A DNA stretch of 64,000 nucleotides from Fusibacter paucivorans (GCF_018390735.1 NZ_JAHBCL010000009.1:1-64000), one strand, 5' to 3'. Positions 19,101 to 26,646 are shown, counted from the stretch's first letter. A program made the numbers and translations. The notes: generated by a model not told the origin, from the letters alone.

Positions 19101-19401
19101 CCATTCCCGACAATGCCGTTTCAATGGGATCAGTCACAAGCTGCTCGACATCTAATGCGCCGGCACCCGGATAAGGCGTTTGAATCATCAGTGTTGGAAA
19201 GACGATTTCCGGCAGTGATTCCTTTGGCAGCAAATAGGCACTGCTAATCCCGAGTACTAGGAGCAATATGATAAACAAATAGGTCATATGTGTGTGATGA
19301 ATAAAATAGCCAGCTATTCTACTGAGCAAGTGTGACTTTCTCTGCTCAACGATTTCAATTGATTGATCTCGATCATTTTCTTGATTATTCACATTACGCA
19401 T
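16108..19401 (-). CDS. RND family efflux transporter
   Basis: A 1097-residue proton-driven pump of the AcrB/MMPL superfamily in the cytoplasmic membrane, with 12 membrane segments in two homologous halves and two large external loops. The TM4 relay region reads LLVDNAIIVMEN with one conserved Asp, and the second half has GIAVNDAIVLIDFMN. Substrates are unknown; drugs, lipids or bile-like compounds are possible. It overlaps the preceding regulator gene by eight bases (ATGCGTAA), and the adaptor gene overlaps its end, so regulator, pump and adaptor form one tightly packed operon. Confidence 0.92.
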   Translation of the reverse strand: MRNVNNQENDRDQSIEIVEQRKSHLLSRIAGYFIHHTHMTYLFIILLLVLGISSAYLLPKESLPEIVFPTLMIQTPYPGAGALDVEQLVTDPIETALSGMDEVDEMTSQSSEGLSYVVITFLEGVDIQKKELEADSLLGEVDLPDGAEQPDAVIFKTSELPLMTFSVSGPYRISTLSQIASDIADEVTAMPAVDDVTLSGDVTEEIHVVVDEKKLINSGFTFDQVMNALAGSNVDLPVGTIERGGQVTTVSIDNRITDLEAMKNVIVSGNGGQSVYLGELADIHYDIKSQRLTNRTYFKADNSETAKESVSMTVYRKKGADVIGTSADIKAMIEAGRGRLYPKDVAVEIVYDNAVNVKRDLSNIQLSAGSGLMVVIMVLFLFIGLKESLIVAITMPLSLLLTLGLLSYLGISLNTFAILGLIVALGLLVDNAIIVMENMDRLYRMGYTPYRAALDGVTQVALPILASTLTTVAAFFPLSILPGILGAFVNTIPRTIILTLLSSLLISITVTPSIYLVMLKRSKRRPAMIDAGRIKKMLALAFMMLMSFIAFYDPEGAKWLPIAASAFFGSLMALKLWHLGSTSMDTSRLVKWYEKVLSWFIGSPLRQLSLIGVGIIILVGTAAFIPLGILKVNFFPQSEPSSLTVTVDTPGGMTLDETGVVTAEVERILIEEPAVAVFNTAIGGVAAADTATINVTFYDKSFMTEDGFTVLKRLERAFAAIPDAKIEVTVAAQGGPPSGKPIAIELLANDYEAGKGVADQYVSILREIDGVYNAAVSVTDSGPRTVMKIDPIAANQYGLSVSDIARQLNRALNGAIATTLKEGQTLIDVRVLDEAIHKTDAVNLDTMYVTLQNGTKLPLSAVASYHFEQGVSAIAHQDGERIITVTADVMEGYNASEITNDLDVKISAIQMPDGVKVKLSGEVAQIQDSFKDLMRSMILAVLLVFVILTVQFKSVKQPFAILTTVPMAFIGVFSGLVITGNEFGFYAFMGLIALVGIAVNDAIVLIDFMNGLRREGVSLDEAVVEAGKIRFNPVLATTMTTIGGVLPLAFREVYYAQFSFTLVFGLLVTTVMTLYFIPVTYHLIERRSDKKEAHDEV

Positions 19402-20314
19402 AAATACCTCTTTTCAATGTAGACAATTTATAAATCGCTTCTTCCATGCTTTCTGCATATAAGTCCGCTTCTTTTTTAACTGTATCTGCCATTAGTGATT
19501 CCAGTGCCTGTCCGCTCACAAGAATAAGCGGCTGTAATCCATTCGGCATTAATCGAATCGCATTGATCAACTCATGAACGCCATTGAGATGCTGAGGCAT
19601 CGTGCACGATATTCCCAGTACGTGAGGTTCCCATTTAGTAACAGCTGCAACAACTTCGGCAATTGCCGTTTGACTTCCGAGATAATAAGTCGTCCACCCC
19701 GCCTGCATCAATTCATGATGCATCATCCGAAGCCCCATGTCATGCATCTCCTGCGGCGCCGTTACACCGATAAAAGTCGTAAATCCTGCTTTTTTAAATG
19801 GATGGCGCTTTGCATAGAGCTGCTGCATACCTAAATGAATGGCTTCCGTCATAAAATGTTCTTGAAAAACATCAATTTCACCGTTTGCCCATAATCCGCC
19901 GATACGGTATAAAACGACTTTGAGAATACGTTCGCAAATCATCGCAGTCGTGATTTCATAATAATGCAGCATGGCAATGAAATGAACAATATCCGCAAGG
20001 TGGCCATTCAAAAGATAAATCATGAGTTTTTCCACTTGAACGCTATAGAATACGTCGGGATTAGTTTTTAATATTTTAGATTGTTCGCGATGGAGCATTT
20101 GCATATCTGCTGCAATCTCATCTTCCGTCACCAATTCATGCATCGCTATATCAAAGATAAGCGCCATTTTTTGGAGTAATTTTATAGAAGGCATGCGTGC
20201 ACCGCTTTCATAATTCGCAACCGCCGGCTGTGTAATCGACAAAGCATGCGCCAATTGAACCTGACTTAATCCTTTTTGTTTTCGCAAGTATTTCAGCTGT
20301 TCTGAAAATGTCAT
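19394..20314 (-). CDS. Xre-type regulator with CarH-like cobalamin-binding module
   Basis: A 306-residue regulator. Residues 1-62 form an Xre helix-turn-helix (GLSQVQLAHALSITQPAVANYE). Residues 95-175 form a helical cap and 178-300 a B12-binding Rossmann-like domain. The cap has the motif W142-x9-E152-H153 and the B12 domain has E189-M-H191-D-M-G194. Both match the light-sensing, adenosylcobalamin-dependent CarH/LitR family, where the His binds cobalt. CarH normally carries a MerR-type DNA domain; here it is Xre. It is the first gene of the RND operon, so B12- or light-dependent control of efflux is inferred. GGGAGAG precedes the start. Confidence 0.82.
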   Translation of the reverse strand: MTFSEQLKYLRKQKGLSQVQLAHALSITQPAVANYESGARMPSIKLLQKMALIFDIAMHELVTEDEIAADMQMLHREQSKILKTNPDVFYSVQVEKLMIYLLNGHLADIVHFIAMLHYYEITTAMICERILKVVLYRIGGLWANGEIDVFQEHFMTEAIHLGMQQLYAKRHPFKKAGFTTFIGVTAPQEMHDMGLRMMHHELMQAGWTTYYLGSQTAIAEVVAAVTKWEPHVLGISCTMPQHLNGVHELINAIRLMPNGLQPLILVSGQALESLMADTVKKEADLYAESMEEAIYKLSTLKRGIYA

Positions 20315-20468
20315 ACTGCTCTCCCATCCTATATGCTTTCATCGCAATTTTATACAAAATCATATGCAACGCTTATAGATGACGTTATTTTAATGCGTAT
20401 TCATTTAGCGACTGATTATTTAATCTAATGGATACCCATTTTCATCACAGCCTATCACGGATTTAAAA

Positions 20469-20491
20469 AAATATCACACTTTGTGATATTT
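20469..20491. promoter_or_regulatory. Perfect inverted repeat upstream of the Xre-RND operon
   Basis: AAATATCACA (20469-20478) and TGTGATATTT (20482-20491) separated by CTT. It lies 155 bases before the regulator start. It could be an operator, or on the minus strand a weak hairpin followed by T. The rest of the 20315-20660 gap shows only the mrp terminator and a smaller palindrome GATTAAATAATC. Confidence 0.45.
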
Positions 20492-20534
20492 AATCAACTC
20501 TTGACGACATTTGCTGAAATTTTGTTGTATTAGA

Positions 20535-20564
20535 AAAGACCTTGTCATTTTTGACAAGGTCTTT
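20535..20564 (-). terminator. Terminator of the mrp-type gene
   Basis: Perfect 13-base arms AAAGACCTTGTCA (20535-20547) and TGACAAGGTCTTT (20552-20564), with T at the minus-strand 3' side. Confidence 0.85.
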
Positions 20565-20660
20565 CATCATCGCAGCAATGCTTTTGTAAATTGCCGCATT
20601 ATTTTTTCAGTATAGCATCATGTTCGATACGATATCATGAACAAACATGCATTATTCCGT

Positions 20661-21494
20661 TTATGAAAGCGCTTCCAATTTTTCAGCCGTATTCTCAAAC
20701 CAGCTGCCTTTAAAGAGTTCAATCATACCTTTATCACAGATTTTTGCAAAAGCCGGATCAATTGGCAGCTTTTCTAAAATCGGCAGTGCATACTGGCTTG
20801 CCATTTGTTCTAAATTCGATTCGCCGAATATTTGATGTTTTTCGCCGCAGTTGCCGCATTCAAAATACGACATGTTTTCGACGACACCTAAGATAGGAAT
20901 CGACATATGATTGGCCATGTTGACAGCCTTTTCCACAATCATTCCGACCAATGCCTGCGGTGAAGTGACGACAATAATACCATCTACTTTAATTGATTGG
21001 AAAACCGTCAGCGGTACATCACCCGTTCCCGGCGGCATATCGATAAACATGTAGTCAACATCTTCCCAAATAACTTCTGACCAGAACTGTTTTACCATAT
21101 TTGCAATAATCGGGCCGCGCCATACAACCGGATCATTCTCATTTTCAAGCAGCAAATTAATACTCATAATGTCAATGCCCGTTTTGGTCGAAAGCGGATA
21201 AATGCCTTCTGGTGTTCCGAGCGCTTTCTCTTTAATGCCAAAAGCTTTTGGAATAGAGGGTCCTGTAATATCCGCATCTAAAATAGCGGCTTTGTGACCC
21301 CGGCGCTGCATGGTTACAGCAAGCATTGACGTTACCAAGCTTTTACCGACGCCCCCCTTACCGCTGACGACACCGATCACCTTTTTGACACGACTCGCCT
21401 GATGCAGCGGCGCCGAAAAATCATGCGGCTTGCTTTCTCTTGAATCGCAATTCTCTGTACACGAATCACATTGATGTGAACAATTTTCACTCAT
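20661..21494 (-). CDS. mrp: Mrp/NBP35 (ApbC) family iron-sulfur carrier P-loop ATPase
   Basis: A 277-residue ATPase that binds and transfers Fe-S clusters. The deviant Walker A is GKGGVGKS, the N-terminus has a Cys cluster (CSHQCDSCTENC), and the C-terminal ECGNCG provides the CxxC that bridges a cluster in the dimer. The start MSENCSHQ is chosen because GGGTGAT precedes it and because the promoter lies about 45 bases upstream, which rules out most of the longer frame. It is a single-gene unit with its own terminator. Confidence 0.9.
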   Translation of the reverse strand: MSENCSHQCDSCTENCDSRESKPHDFSAPLHQASRVKKVIGVVSGKGGVGKSLVTSMLAVTMQRRGHKAAILDADITGPSIPKAFGIKEKALGTPEGIYPLSTKTGIDIMSINLLLENENDPVVWRGPIIANMVKQFWSEVIWEDVDYMFIDMPPGTGDVPLTVFQSIKVDGIIVVTSPQALVGMIVEKAVNMANHMSIPILGVVENMSYFECGNCGEKHQIFGESNLEQMASQYALPILEKLPIDPAFAKICDKGMIELFKGSWFENTAEKLEALS

Positions 21495-21518
21495 TAATAT
21501 CACCCACTTTAAAATATT

Positions 21519-21567
21519 GGGCATATGCCCCATAAAAACATTATACGCCACTGCCAAGCAAAGTCAA
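21519..21567 (-). promoter_or_regulatory. Promoter and operator-like palindrome of mrp
   Basis: On the minus strand: TTGACT (21567-21562), 16-base spacer, TATAAT (21545-21540), then the perfect palindrome GGGCATATGCCC (21530-21519) about nine bases after the -10 box, at the transcription start. A closely related arrangement precedes the DUF5320 gene at 39769-39815. Confidence 0.8.
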
Positions 21568-21627
21568 CCCATAAATCGCTTTCGTTCAATCTTGCGGCAA
21601 TGTCGAAACAAAGGCCGTCTCATTCGA

Positions 21628-22551
21628 TCAGACAATCCCTTTTAAGCATGTCATTCCCTCTTGAGACCATCGCCTGTATTTACAATTCCAGCAGACACCC
21701 ACAACGGCATCAATACATTCTTCTTCCATATCTTTTACAAATGCTCGGCAAGCCTTTTTCGGCGCTTGCAGCTGATACGTTTTTAGTACTTGGTAATCAA
21801 AACGCTCAACAAAGCCCGCGCCCATCTGTGTCTGCCTAATCACGCGCTTGTCCAGTGCAACATAACCTTGAGGTGTTTCATCAACGAGCAAGGTAAAACG
21901 ATGATCTTTTAAAATCACCTTGGTAGGCTGATAAATGAGAATTTCTGCATTTTCAGGCACGACTTTACCCATTGTCGTCTCAGTCACTTCAATATCATAA
22001 TCAGCTTGAAGCGCTTTAACTGTAAATCGTTGATTTTCGACGCGCTTCAACAGTCCTTTCGCCTCACCGTGATTGCCGGAAAGTCTCAATCCAATGCCGG
22101 CCATAGCACCAATGATTCCATCACCAGTGCCGCCGTGTTCGGAAAGATGTATTCCCAAATAGTATGCGAGATCATATGCTTCCTGTTTCGTAAGCACTTC
22201 TGTCGTCGCACGCTGTCCATAATGAATCAGCATGTTTTTTTCATTAATCGTAGGATTGCCAATCATACAAAATCCAGGATCTGAACCTGCGGCCCTGAAT
22301 TTTCGAATGATGTCGATACCAATATCCTGTATTAAACGCATCGAACATCTTGGCGCTTCTCCTTCAAGACACATGGAGCTATTGTGCGAAGTATACGGAA
22401 TCGCTTCATGAATCAGCAATTGGTGCCTAGTGATATGATGACATTTTCCAATGCCCTGCGCCGCAATTTCACGTTTAATCCTTTCAACCAGCTCACCCGT
22501 TCCAATAGAATCAACATTGTCCGTATCGTCTAAGCACAGAAAGAACTTCAT
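21628..22551 (-). CDS. TiaS-like (DUF1743) protein
   Basis: A 307-residue protein resembling archaeal TiaS, the enzyme that puts agmatine on the C34 of isoleucine tRNA. Shared traits are the start FLCLDDTDNVDS, the GTGDGIIGAMAGIGLRL motif (about residues 135-155) and a Cys-rich end (GVCWNCKYRRWSQEGMTC). Bacteria use TilS for that tRNA change, so the function here is unknown. It overlaps the ABC substrate-binding protein gene by four bases (ATGA), which points to a role linked to the transported ligand rather than to tRNA. Confidence 0.65.
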   Translation of the reverse strand: MKFFLCLDDTDNVDSIGTGELVERIKREIAAQGIGKCHHITRHQLLIHEAIPYTSHNSSMCLEGEAPRCSMRLIQDIGIDIIRKFRAAGSDPGFCMIGNPTINEKNMLIHYGQRATTEVLTKQEAYDLAYYLGIHLSEHGGTGDGIIGAMAGIGLRLSGNHGEAKGLLKRVENQRFTVKALQADYDIEVTETTMGKVVPENAEILIYQPTKVILKDHRFTLLVDETPQGYVALDKRVIRQTQMGAGFVERFDYQVLKTYQLQAPKKACRAFVKDMEEECIDAVVGVCWNCKYRRWSQEGMTCLKGIV

Positions 22552-23639
22552 AGCTGTCCCTCCTCGTAATTCTTAGGCAACCGCATCGTTTCACCACGCA
22601 TGATGGCTTGATACATGTCCTCTGTCAAATTGAATTCAAACAGTGTATCATAAAATTGATGAACCTCTCCTTGCAGATCAACGTCGACAAAACGATCCGG
22701 ATATAAATCATTTGCCACCCATAAAATCGCCAGCGGGGTTTCTATAGATGTTTTATGACCCCAGCGGCTTATGCCAATAGGCATTTGTTTCACGTCCTGA
22801 TTTTTCACAGCATCAATAAACTGCCACTGTGGATTCGTCAGTATATAATTGGGAACACCGCTTTCATTACAATAAATAACCGCGGGATTCCAAAGAATAA
22901 TCTCCTCTAAATTTGTATAATATTTATCACCGTCTTTTTCAAGATCAGCACCTAGTGAAACATTGATGCCGCCTGCAACTTTCATCCAATCTGCCGGCAG
23001 CGTATCACTGGCGACAGTACAGTTCGCCTCATTGATCGAATGATAAACACGTACTTTTTCTTCCTCAGAAAGTGTTTCTAACTGTGTTTCAACCAATGCG
23101 ATGATGCGATCGTAAAAAGTCGTATACGCCTCTGCCTCCGCTTCGGCATCCAACAGTTTCCCCAGCATCGTCACAATCTCTTTTTCCTCTGTCATATTTT
23201 GAAAGTCAACGACGAAATACGGAATGCCGAATTTATCCAGTTGTTCTGTCTGTTTATCGTCATGATAAATACTCATGGATATTAGTGCGACATCAATGGA
23301 TTGATCCAGCAACGTTTCCATGTTGATTTGACCGCTGGACACCGCCATTACAGCATCGCCAATCGTCGGCACTAATTCATTTAACAAAACATCTCGCTTT
23401 AGACCATTATTAACCGCCACAATATGATCGCCGCGATCAAGCATGCTTACCATATGACCGGACACAGCATACAGTGCTGCAATATGATCTGGATTCTTTG
23501 GCAGAGACAGTGTTCTGCCGGCACTATCTGTAACAGTTACCATTGCAGGATCATCAGCAGTTTGTGTTTTGGGTGCAGTCGCACATCCTGATACTGCCAA
23601 TAGGACGATTAGTCCCAGTATTGTAATTTTTGTTTTCAT
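22548..23639 (-). CDS. ABC transporter substrate-binding lipoprotein, FecB/BtuF type
   Basis: A 363-residue extracytoplasmic binding protein with a lipoprotein signal (LLAVSGC at residues 14-20) and two TroA-like lobes joined by a helix. The family binds ferric siderophores, haem, cobalamin or oxyanions; the ligand cannot be deduced. It starts immediately after the ATPase gene and overlaps the TiaS-like gene by four bases, within a five-gene operon. Confidence 0.87.
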   Translation of the reverse strand: MKTKITILGLIVLLAVSGCATAPKTQTADDPAMVTVTDSAGRTLSLPKNPDHIAALYAVSGHMVSMLDRGDHIVAVNNGLKRDVLLNELVPTIGDAVMAVSSGQINMETLLDQSIDVALISMSIYHDDKQTEQLDKFGIPYFVVDFQNMTEEKEIVTMLGKLLDAEAEAEAYTTFYDRIIALVETQLETLSEEEKVRVYHSINEANCTVASDTLPADWMKVAGGINVSLGADLEKDGDKYYTNLEEIILWNPAVIYCNESGVPNYILTNPQWQFIDAVKNQDVKQMPIGISRWGHKTSIETPLAILWVANDLYPDRFVDVDLQGEVHQFYDTLFEFNLTEDMYQAIMRGETMRLPKNYEEGQL

Positions 23640-24455
23640 TTAGATGCCCCTTTCCGTACGAATGGGCACAATATGAGATTGCGGCTTTACAGCCCCATCC
23701 GCTGTAAAACTCAGAATCTGTGTTCCCAATCGATAAACACGTCTGATGTTATCAACAGTCAGAACGGCTTCTGGCGCCCCTTCTGAAACGACAGCTCCTG
23801 CTTCGAGCAGAACCGCCCGCGTTTTCACGCCCCTTTGTGCAAAGTAAAAAGCATGATTGGGATCATGCGTCGACATGACGATGCCATGTGAAGATGACAG
23901 CATCATGTCGCTGATATGTTCAAGCACCATCATTTCATTTTTTAAATCAAGTGATGCCGTTGGTTCATCAAGCAGCTGAAAAACGGCACCTTGAACAAGT
24001 CCGCGGGCAATGCGTACCAATTGCTTTTCACCTCCGCTGAGCGTATGATACATCTGATCGGCAAGATGCTGAATATCCAGTGCCTCCAGAACCGCCAATA
24101 CCAGTGCATGGTCTTTATCGCCAGGCACATCAAAACGCCCTAGATAAGGCGTTCGCCCCATCAACACGACTTCTCTTGCGGCAAAAGGAAAATTGACCTC
24201 ATCTTTTTGCGGCATGTAAGCAATACGCCGCGCGCGTTCAGTATCGCGCATTTTACTAACGGGAATGCCTTCAATTTCAATGTATCCATCAAAATCGTCT
24301 TCAAACCCGCTGATACAGTTAAGCATTGTTGTCTTGCCGCTGCCGTTCGGCCCTAATAGACACACGAGCTCTCCCTGTTTCAACGTAGTCGAAACATCAT
24401 TCAATATGGTTTGCTTCCCATACTGAAAGCATAAATTTTTGATACTCAGCGTCAT
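23640..24455 (-). CDS. ABC transporter ATP-binding protein, FepC/BtuD type
   Basis: A 271-residue ATPase that powers the neighbouring permease. Walker A GPNGSGKTT (about 35-43), signature LSGGEKQ and Walker B FQLLDEP are intact. It lies 11 bases after the permease gene and directly abuts the binding-protein gene, so all are cotranscribed. Confidence 0.92.
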   Translation of the reverse strand: MTLSIKNLCFQYGKQTILNDVSTTLKQGELVCLLGPNGSGKTTMLNCISGFEDDFDGYIEIEGIPVSKMRDTERARRIAYMPQKDEVNFPFAAREVVLMGRTPYLGRFDVPGDKDHALVLAVLEALDIQHLADQMYHTLSGGEKQLVRIARGLVQGAVFQLLDEPTASLDLKNEMMVLEHISDMMLSSSHGIVMSTHDPNHAFYFAQRGVKTRAVLLEAGAVVSEGAPEAVLTVDNIRRVYRLGTQILSFTADGAVKPQSHIVPIRTERGI

Positions 24456-24466
24456 ACGCTTTCCCC

Positions 24467-25519
24467 CTACCAGTTTTTCCCCTTTGTCTTCCTTAAGAGG
24501 AATACGTAAAACGGTGCACCTACAAGCGCTGTGATAATACCAATGGGCATCTCAGCAGATGAAATACTCCTGGCAAATATATCTACAATAACCAGAAAGC
24601 CGCCGCCAAGCGCAAATGAAAGCGGCAGCAGTGAACGATAATCCGATCCGATAAGCATTCGAATCATATGCGGCATTACAAGTCCAATCCATCCAATCGT
24701 ACCTGAAACAGCTACCGCAGCCGCTGTCATAAGGGCACTGCACGCAATGAGAATCCCCTTCGTTTGACGAATATTAACCCCCAGTGAAAAAGCTTCCAAA
24801 TCACCTAGTGATAAAACATTCATGCGCCAGCGCATCAAATAGATAACCAGAAAGCTGACGACAATCGGCAAAAGTGCAATCATCAGCTCTCGATAACCTG
24901 TATTCGCCAAACTTCCCATCAACCAAAAAACAATCCCAGGCAATTCATCATAAGGATCGGCTATGTATTTACCGAAAGAAACAAGCGCTGAAAATACCGA
25001 TGATACAATGACACCACCCAATACAAGCATAATGGTGGGCGTCGACCGATAAGCAGACGCAATGTGATAACTCATCCATACAGCGAGTAACCCAAATGAA
25101 AATGCCAATAGAATAACGACTTCATAACGGCCATTAAAAAAGATAAAGCCTAGCACTGCACCAAAACTAGCACCATTGCTCACGCCCAACATCCCCGCAT
25201 CAACTAATGGATTTCTGAAGATTCCCTGCAACACAGCGCCGCTGACAGCCAGTGCACCACCAACGAAAAAGCCTAAAATCGCACGCGGCAAACGAATCTG
25301 AAAGATAATGCCGGCCACGACATCCTGAACATCATAGTGTCCGGTCGTTAATACCTGCCATATTCGCTGAATCGCTTCTTGAAATGTGATGGGATAACGT
25401 CCTAGAAATAGTGCTGCGAGCATTGCTGCAAAAGGCAGCAATGCAATGCAGACACTTACAATTCGCAAACGTTTTTTATGATGATTTGTCAAGTTATTTT
25501 GATTTGACAACCCAAACAA
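24467..25519 (-). CDS. FecCD-family ABC transporter permease
   Basis: A 350-residue permease with about nine to ten membrane segments and the family motifs GAVLQGIFRNPLVDAGMLG and GTIGWIGLVMPHMIR (the latter contacts the ATPase). It belongs to the iron-siderophore/haem/cobalamin importers. The reading frame opens with a TTG that lies inside the end of the Ig-like protein gene (overlap 26 bases); the true start within the first few codons is uncertain. Confidence 0.9.
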   Translation of the reverse strand: MFGLSNQNNLTNHHKKRLRIVSVCIALLPFAAMLAALFLGRYPITFQEAIQRIWQVLTTGHYDVQDVVAGIIFQIRLPRAILGFFVGGALAVSGAVLQGIFRNPLVDAGMLGVSNGASFGAVLGFIFFNGRYEVVILLAFSFGLLAVWMSYHIASAYRSTPTIMLVLGGVIVSSVFSALVSFGKYIADPYDELPGIVFWLMGSLANTGYRELMIALLPIVVSFLVIYLMRWRMNVLSLGDLEAFSLGVNIRQTKGILIACSALMTAAAVAVSGTIGWIGLVMPHMIRMLIGSDYRSLLPLSFALGGGFLVIVDIFARSISSAEMPIGIITALVGAPFYVFLLRKTKGKNW

Positions 25520-26237
25520 CCCCCACGACTACGATTAAGCCAACGACGACAACGAGAATCGTATTTCTTGAAATACCACCGCTTTGATCTTCCACGGTAT
25601 CATTCGACGGTTCAGCTGCCTCACTTTCGTCAGGTGCATCAGCATCTGTTGCTTCACTGGCGGCAGTATCATTGGAATCCGATGCAGAAACCTCAGTGGT
25701 CTCAGGGCTACTCTCGCCGCTCTCAGCTGACGCTTCAGGTGCTGTCGCTTCAGGTGCTGTTTCTGCCGCCGCTTCATCGGCGACAATTGTAAAGGTTACT
25801 TGTGCATCTTCACCTAATGCACTGCCGTTTTTAGCCGTCAAATCTTTTGAAATATTAAGCGTATACGTTTCGCCTGGCGTCCATCCGCCGAACGGTCTGA
25901 TTTCAATGGTATTTCGAATATCGCGATTGACTTGATCATCCCCAAAAAATGTGAGGAAATTAGCCGGTTCACCCGCCGAATCAACCATTGAAAAACAAGC
26001 GGCATTTGCATCTTTCACACTTAGGTTAACGACATTATTTGAAAAATTCAGGTAAATAATTTCGTCTACCCCAACGGCATCAAGTCCGTCTGCCACATCG
26101 ACGGATTCCAGTGTCAGCGGATTGTCCCCGCCGCCTCCGCCACTGCCATTGCCGCCTTCAGCAAAAGATGCGATTCCAAGCATCAATAAACACACTAAAA
26201 TAAGGCTGATGCTTTTTAGTGATCTAAACTGTTTCAT
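25494..26237 (-). CDS. Surface-anchored Ig-like (SbsA/Big_5-type) domain protein
   Basis: A 247-residue exported protein: signal peptide (1-26), a Gly-rich stretch, one Ig-like domain (about 40-155, with TFSNN-like LNFSNNVV and GWTPGETYTLNIS), an acidic Ser/Thr/Glu/Ala-rich linker (155-220), and a C-terminal membrane helix (222-243) ending in KSK. GTGGAGGC precedes the start. As first gene of the FecCD-type operon it may capture the ligand at the cell surface and hand it to the binding protein; this is inference from context. Confidence 0.75.
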   Translation of the reverse strand: MKQFRSLKSISLILVCLLMLGIASFAEGGNGSGGGGGDNPLTLESVDVADGLDAVGVDEIIYLNFSNNVVNLSVKDANAACFSMVDSAGEPANFLTFFGDDQVNRDIRNTIEIRPFGGWTPGETYTLNISKDLTAKNGSALGEDAQVTFTIVADEAAAETAPEATAPEASAESGESSPETTEVSASDSNDTAASEATDADAPDESEAAEPSNDTVEDQSGGISRNTILVVVVGLIVVVGVVWVVKSK

Positions 26238-26307
26238 ACGAATGCCTCCACTCTTTATTTAACATTGTGATTGACGCTACAACCCAAAACAGAAACACAT
26301 CGAGGTA

Positions 26308-26338
26308 AGTATCACATATGATACTACAGAAAAATCAA
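26308..26338 (-). promoter_or_regulatory. Palindrome over a possible promoter of the ABC operon
   Basis: AGTATCA-CATA-TGATACT (26308-26325) is a perfect inverted repeat. On the minus strand TTGATT (26338-26333) lies 18 bases before TGATAC within it, a weak promoter match. It could be an operator for the Ig-ABC operon located after the upstream terminator. Confidence 0.4.
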
Positions 26339-26363
26339 GATAGTATACCCCTTAACTGAGCAT

Positions 26364-26387
26364 AAAAAAAGCACCGTCAGGCGGAGC
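26364..26387 (-). terminator. Terminator closing the leader RNA of the ABC operon
   Basis: On the minus strand GCTCCG-CCTGA-CGGTGC forms a six-base stem with one T-T mismatch, followed by seven T. It ends a unit that starts at the consensus promoter 26502-26530, about 127 bases before the first gene of the ABC operon. Confidence 0.7.
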
Positions 26388-26497
26388 TTGTGATTCGGGC
26401 AAAGCGGCTAAGTATTGATCACACGTTCCGTTTTGTCCCGTATTGATTTCGCCTATCCTCGAGTTTTTATGCAGCGCTGGATGCGCATTCATCACAA
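26364..26497 (-). ncRNA. Putative structured RNA or riboswitch leader, class unknown
   Basis: A transcript of about 132 nt is predicted from a perfect promoter to a terminator. Its 5' TTGTGAT (26497-26491) can pair with ATCACAA (26394-26388) just before the terminator, closing the whole region. Inside are possible helices CGGG/CCCG and CGG/CCG, a GCGC-N5-GCGC hairpin, and a repeated ATCAATAC. I compared it from memory with common riboswitches (cobalamin, FMN, TPP, SAM, c-di-GMP, NiCo, Moco, yybP) and found no match. It may be a free small RNA or a transcription attenuator of the Ig-FecCD operon. Confidence 0.5.
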
Positions 26498-26501
26498 TAA
26501 G

Positions 26502-26530
26502 ATTATAGGCCTTTGTCCACTAACTGTCAA
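26502..26530 (-). promoter_or_regulatory. Perfect sigma-A promoter upstream of the leader RNA
   Basis: TTGACA (26530-26525), spacer of exactly 17, TATAAT (26507-26502) on the minus strand. No open reading frame begins downstream of it for about 260 bases; only the putative RNA and terminator follow. Confidence 0.85.
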
Positions 26531-26591
26531 ACAGTAACCTGCGCCATCTGCTTCGTTTCAAACGTTATTGCTTTCACCGGTTATCATTGAC

Positions 26592-26646
26592 AAAAAGCAA
26601 ATAGGCCCACATTTCAGAGCCTATCACATCATAGAATGCTTTTTTA
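26592..26646 (-). terminator. Terminator of the small repeat-containing protein gene
   Basis: Outer arms AAAAAGCA (26592-26599) and TGCTTTTTT (26637-26645), inner arms ATAGGC and GCCTAT; T-run on the minus strand. Confidence 0.7.

Noticed and set aside
15036-19401. Calling the RND system a complete tripartite pump
   Set aside because: No outer-membrane channel gene is present and the adaptor is a lipoprotein in a Gram-positive-like genome.
26364-26497. Assignment of the leader RNA to cobalamin, c-di-GMP-I, NiCo or guanidine-III riboswitches
   Set aside because: Short resemblances (GGGACAAAACGG, GGGCAAAG) occur, but the conserved cores and order of those classes are missing.
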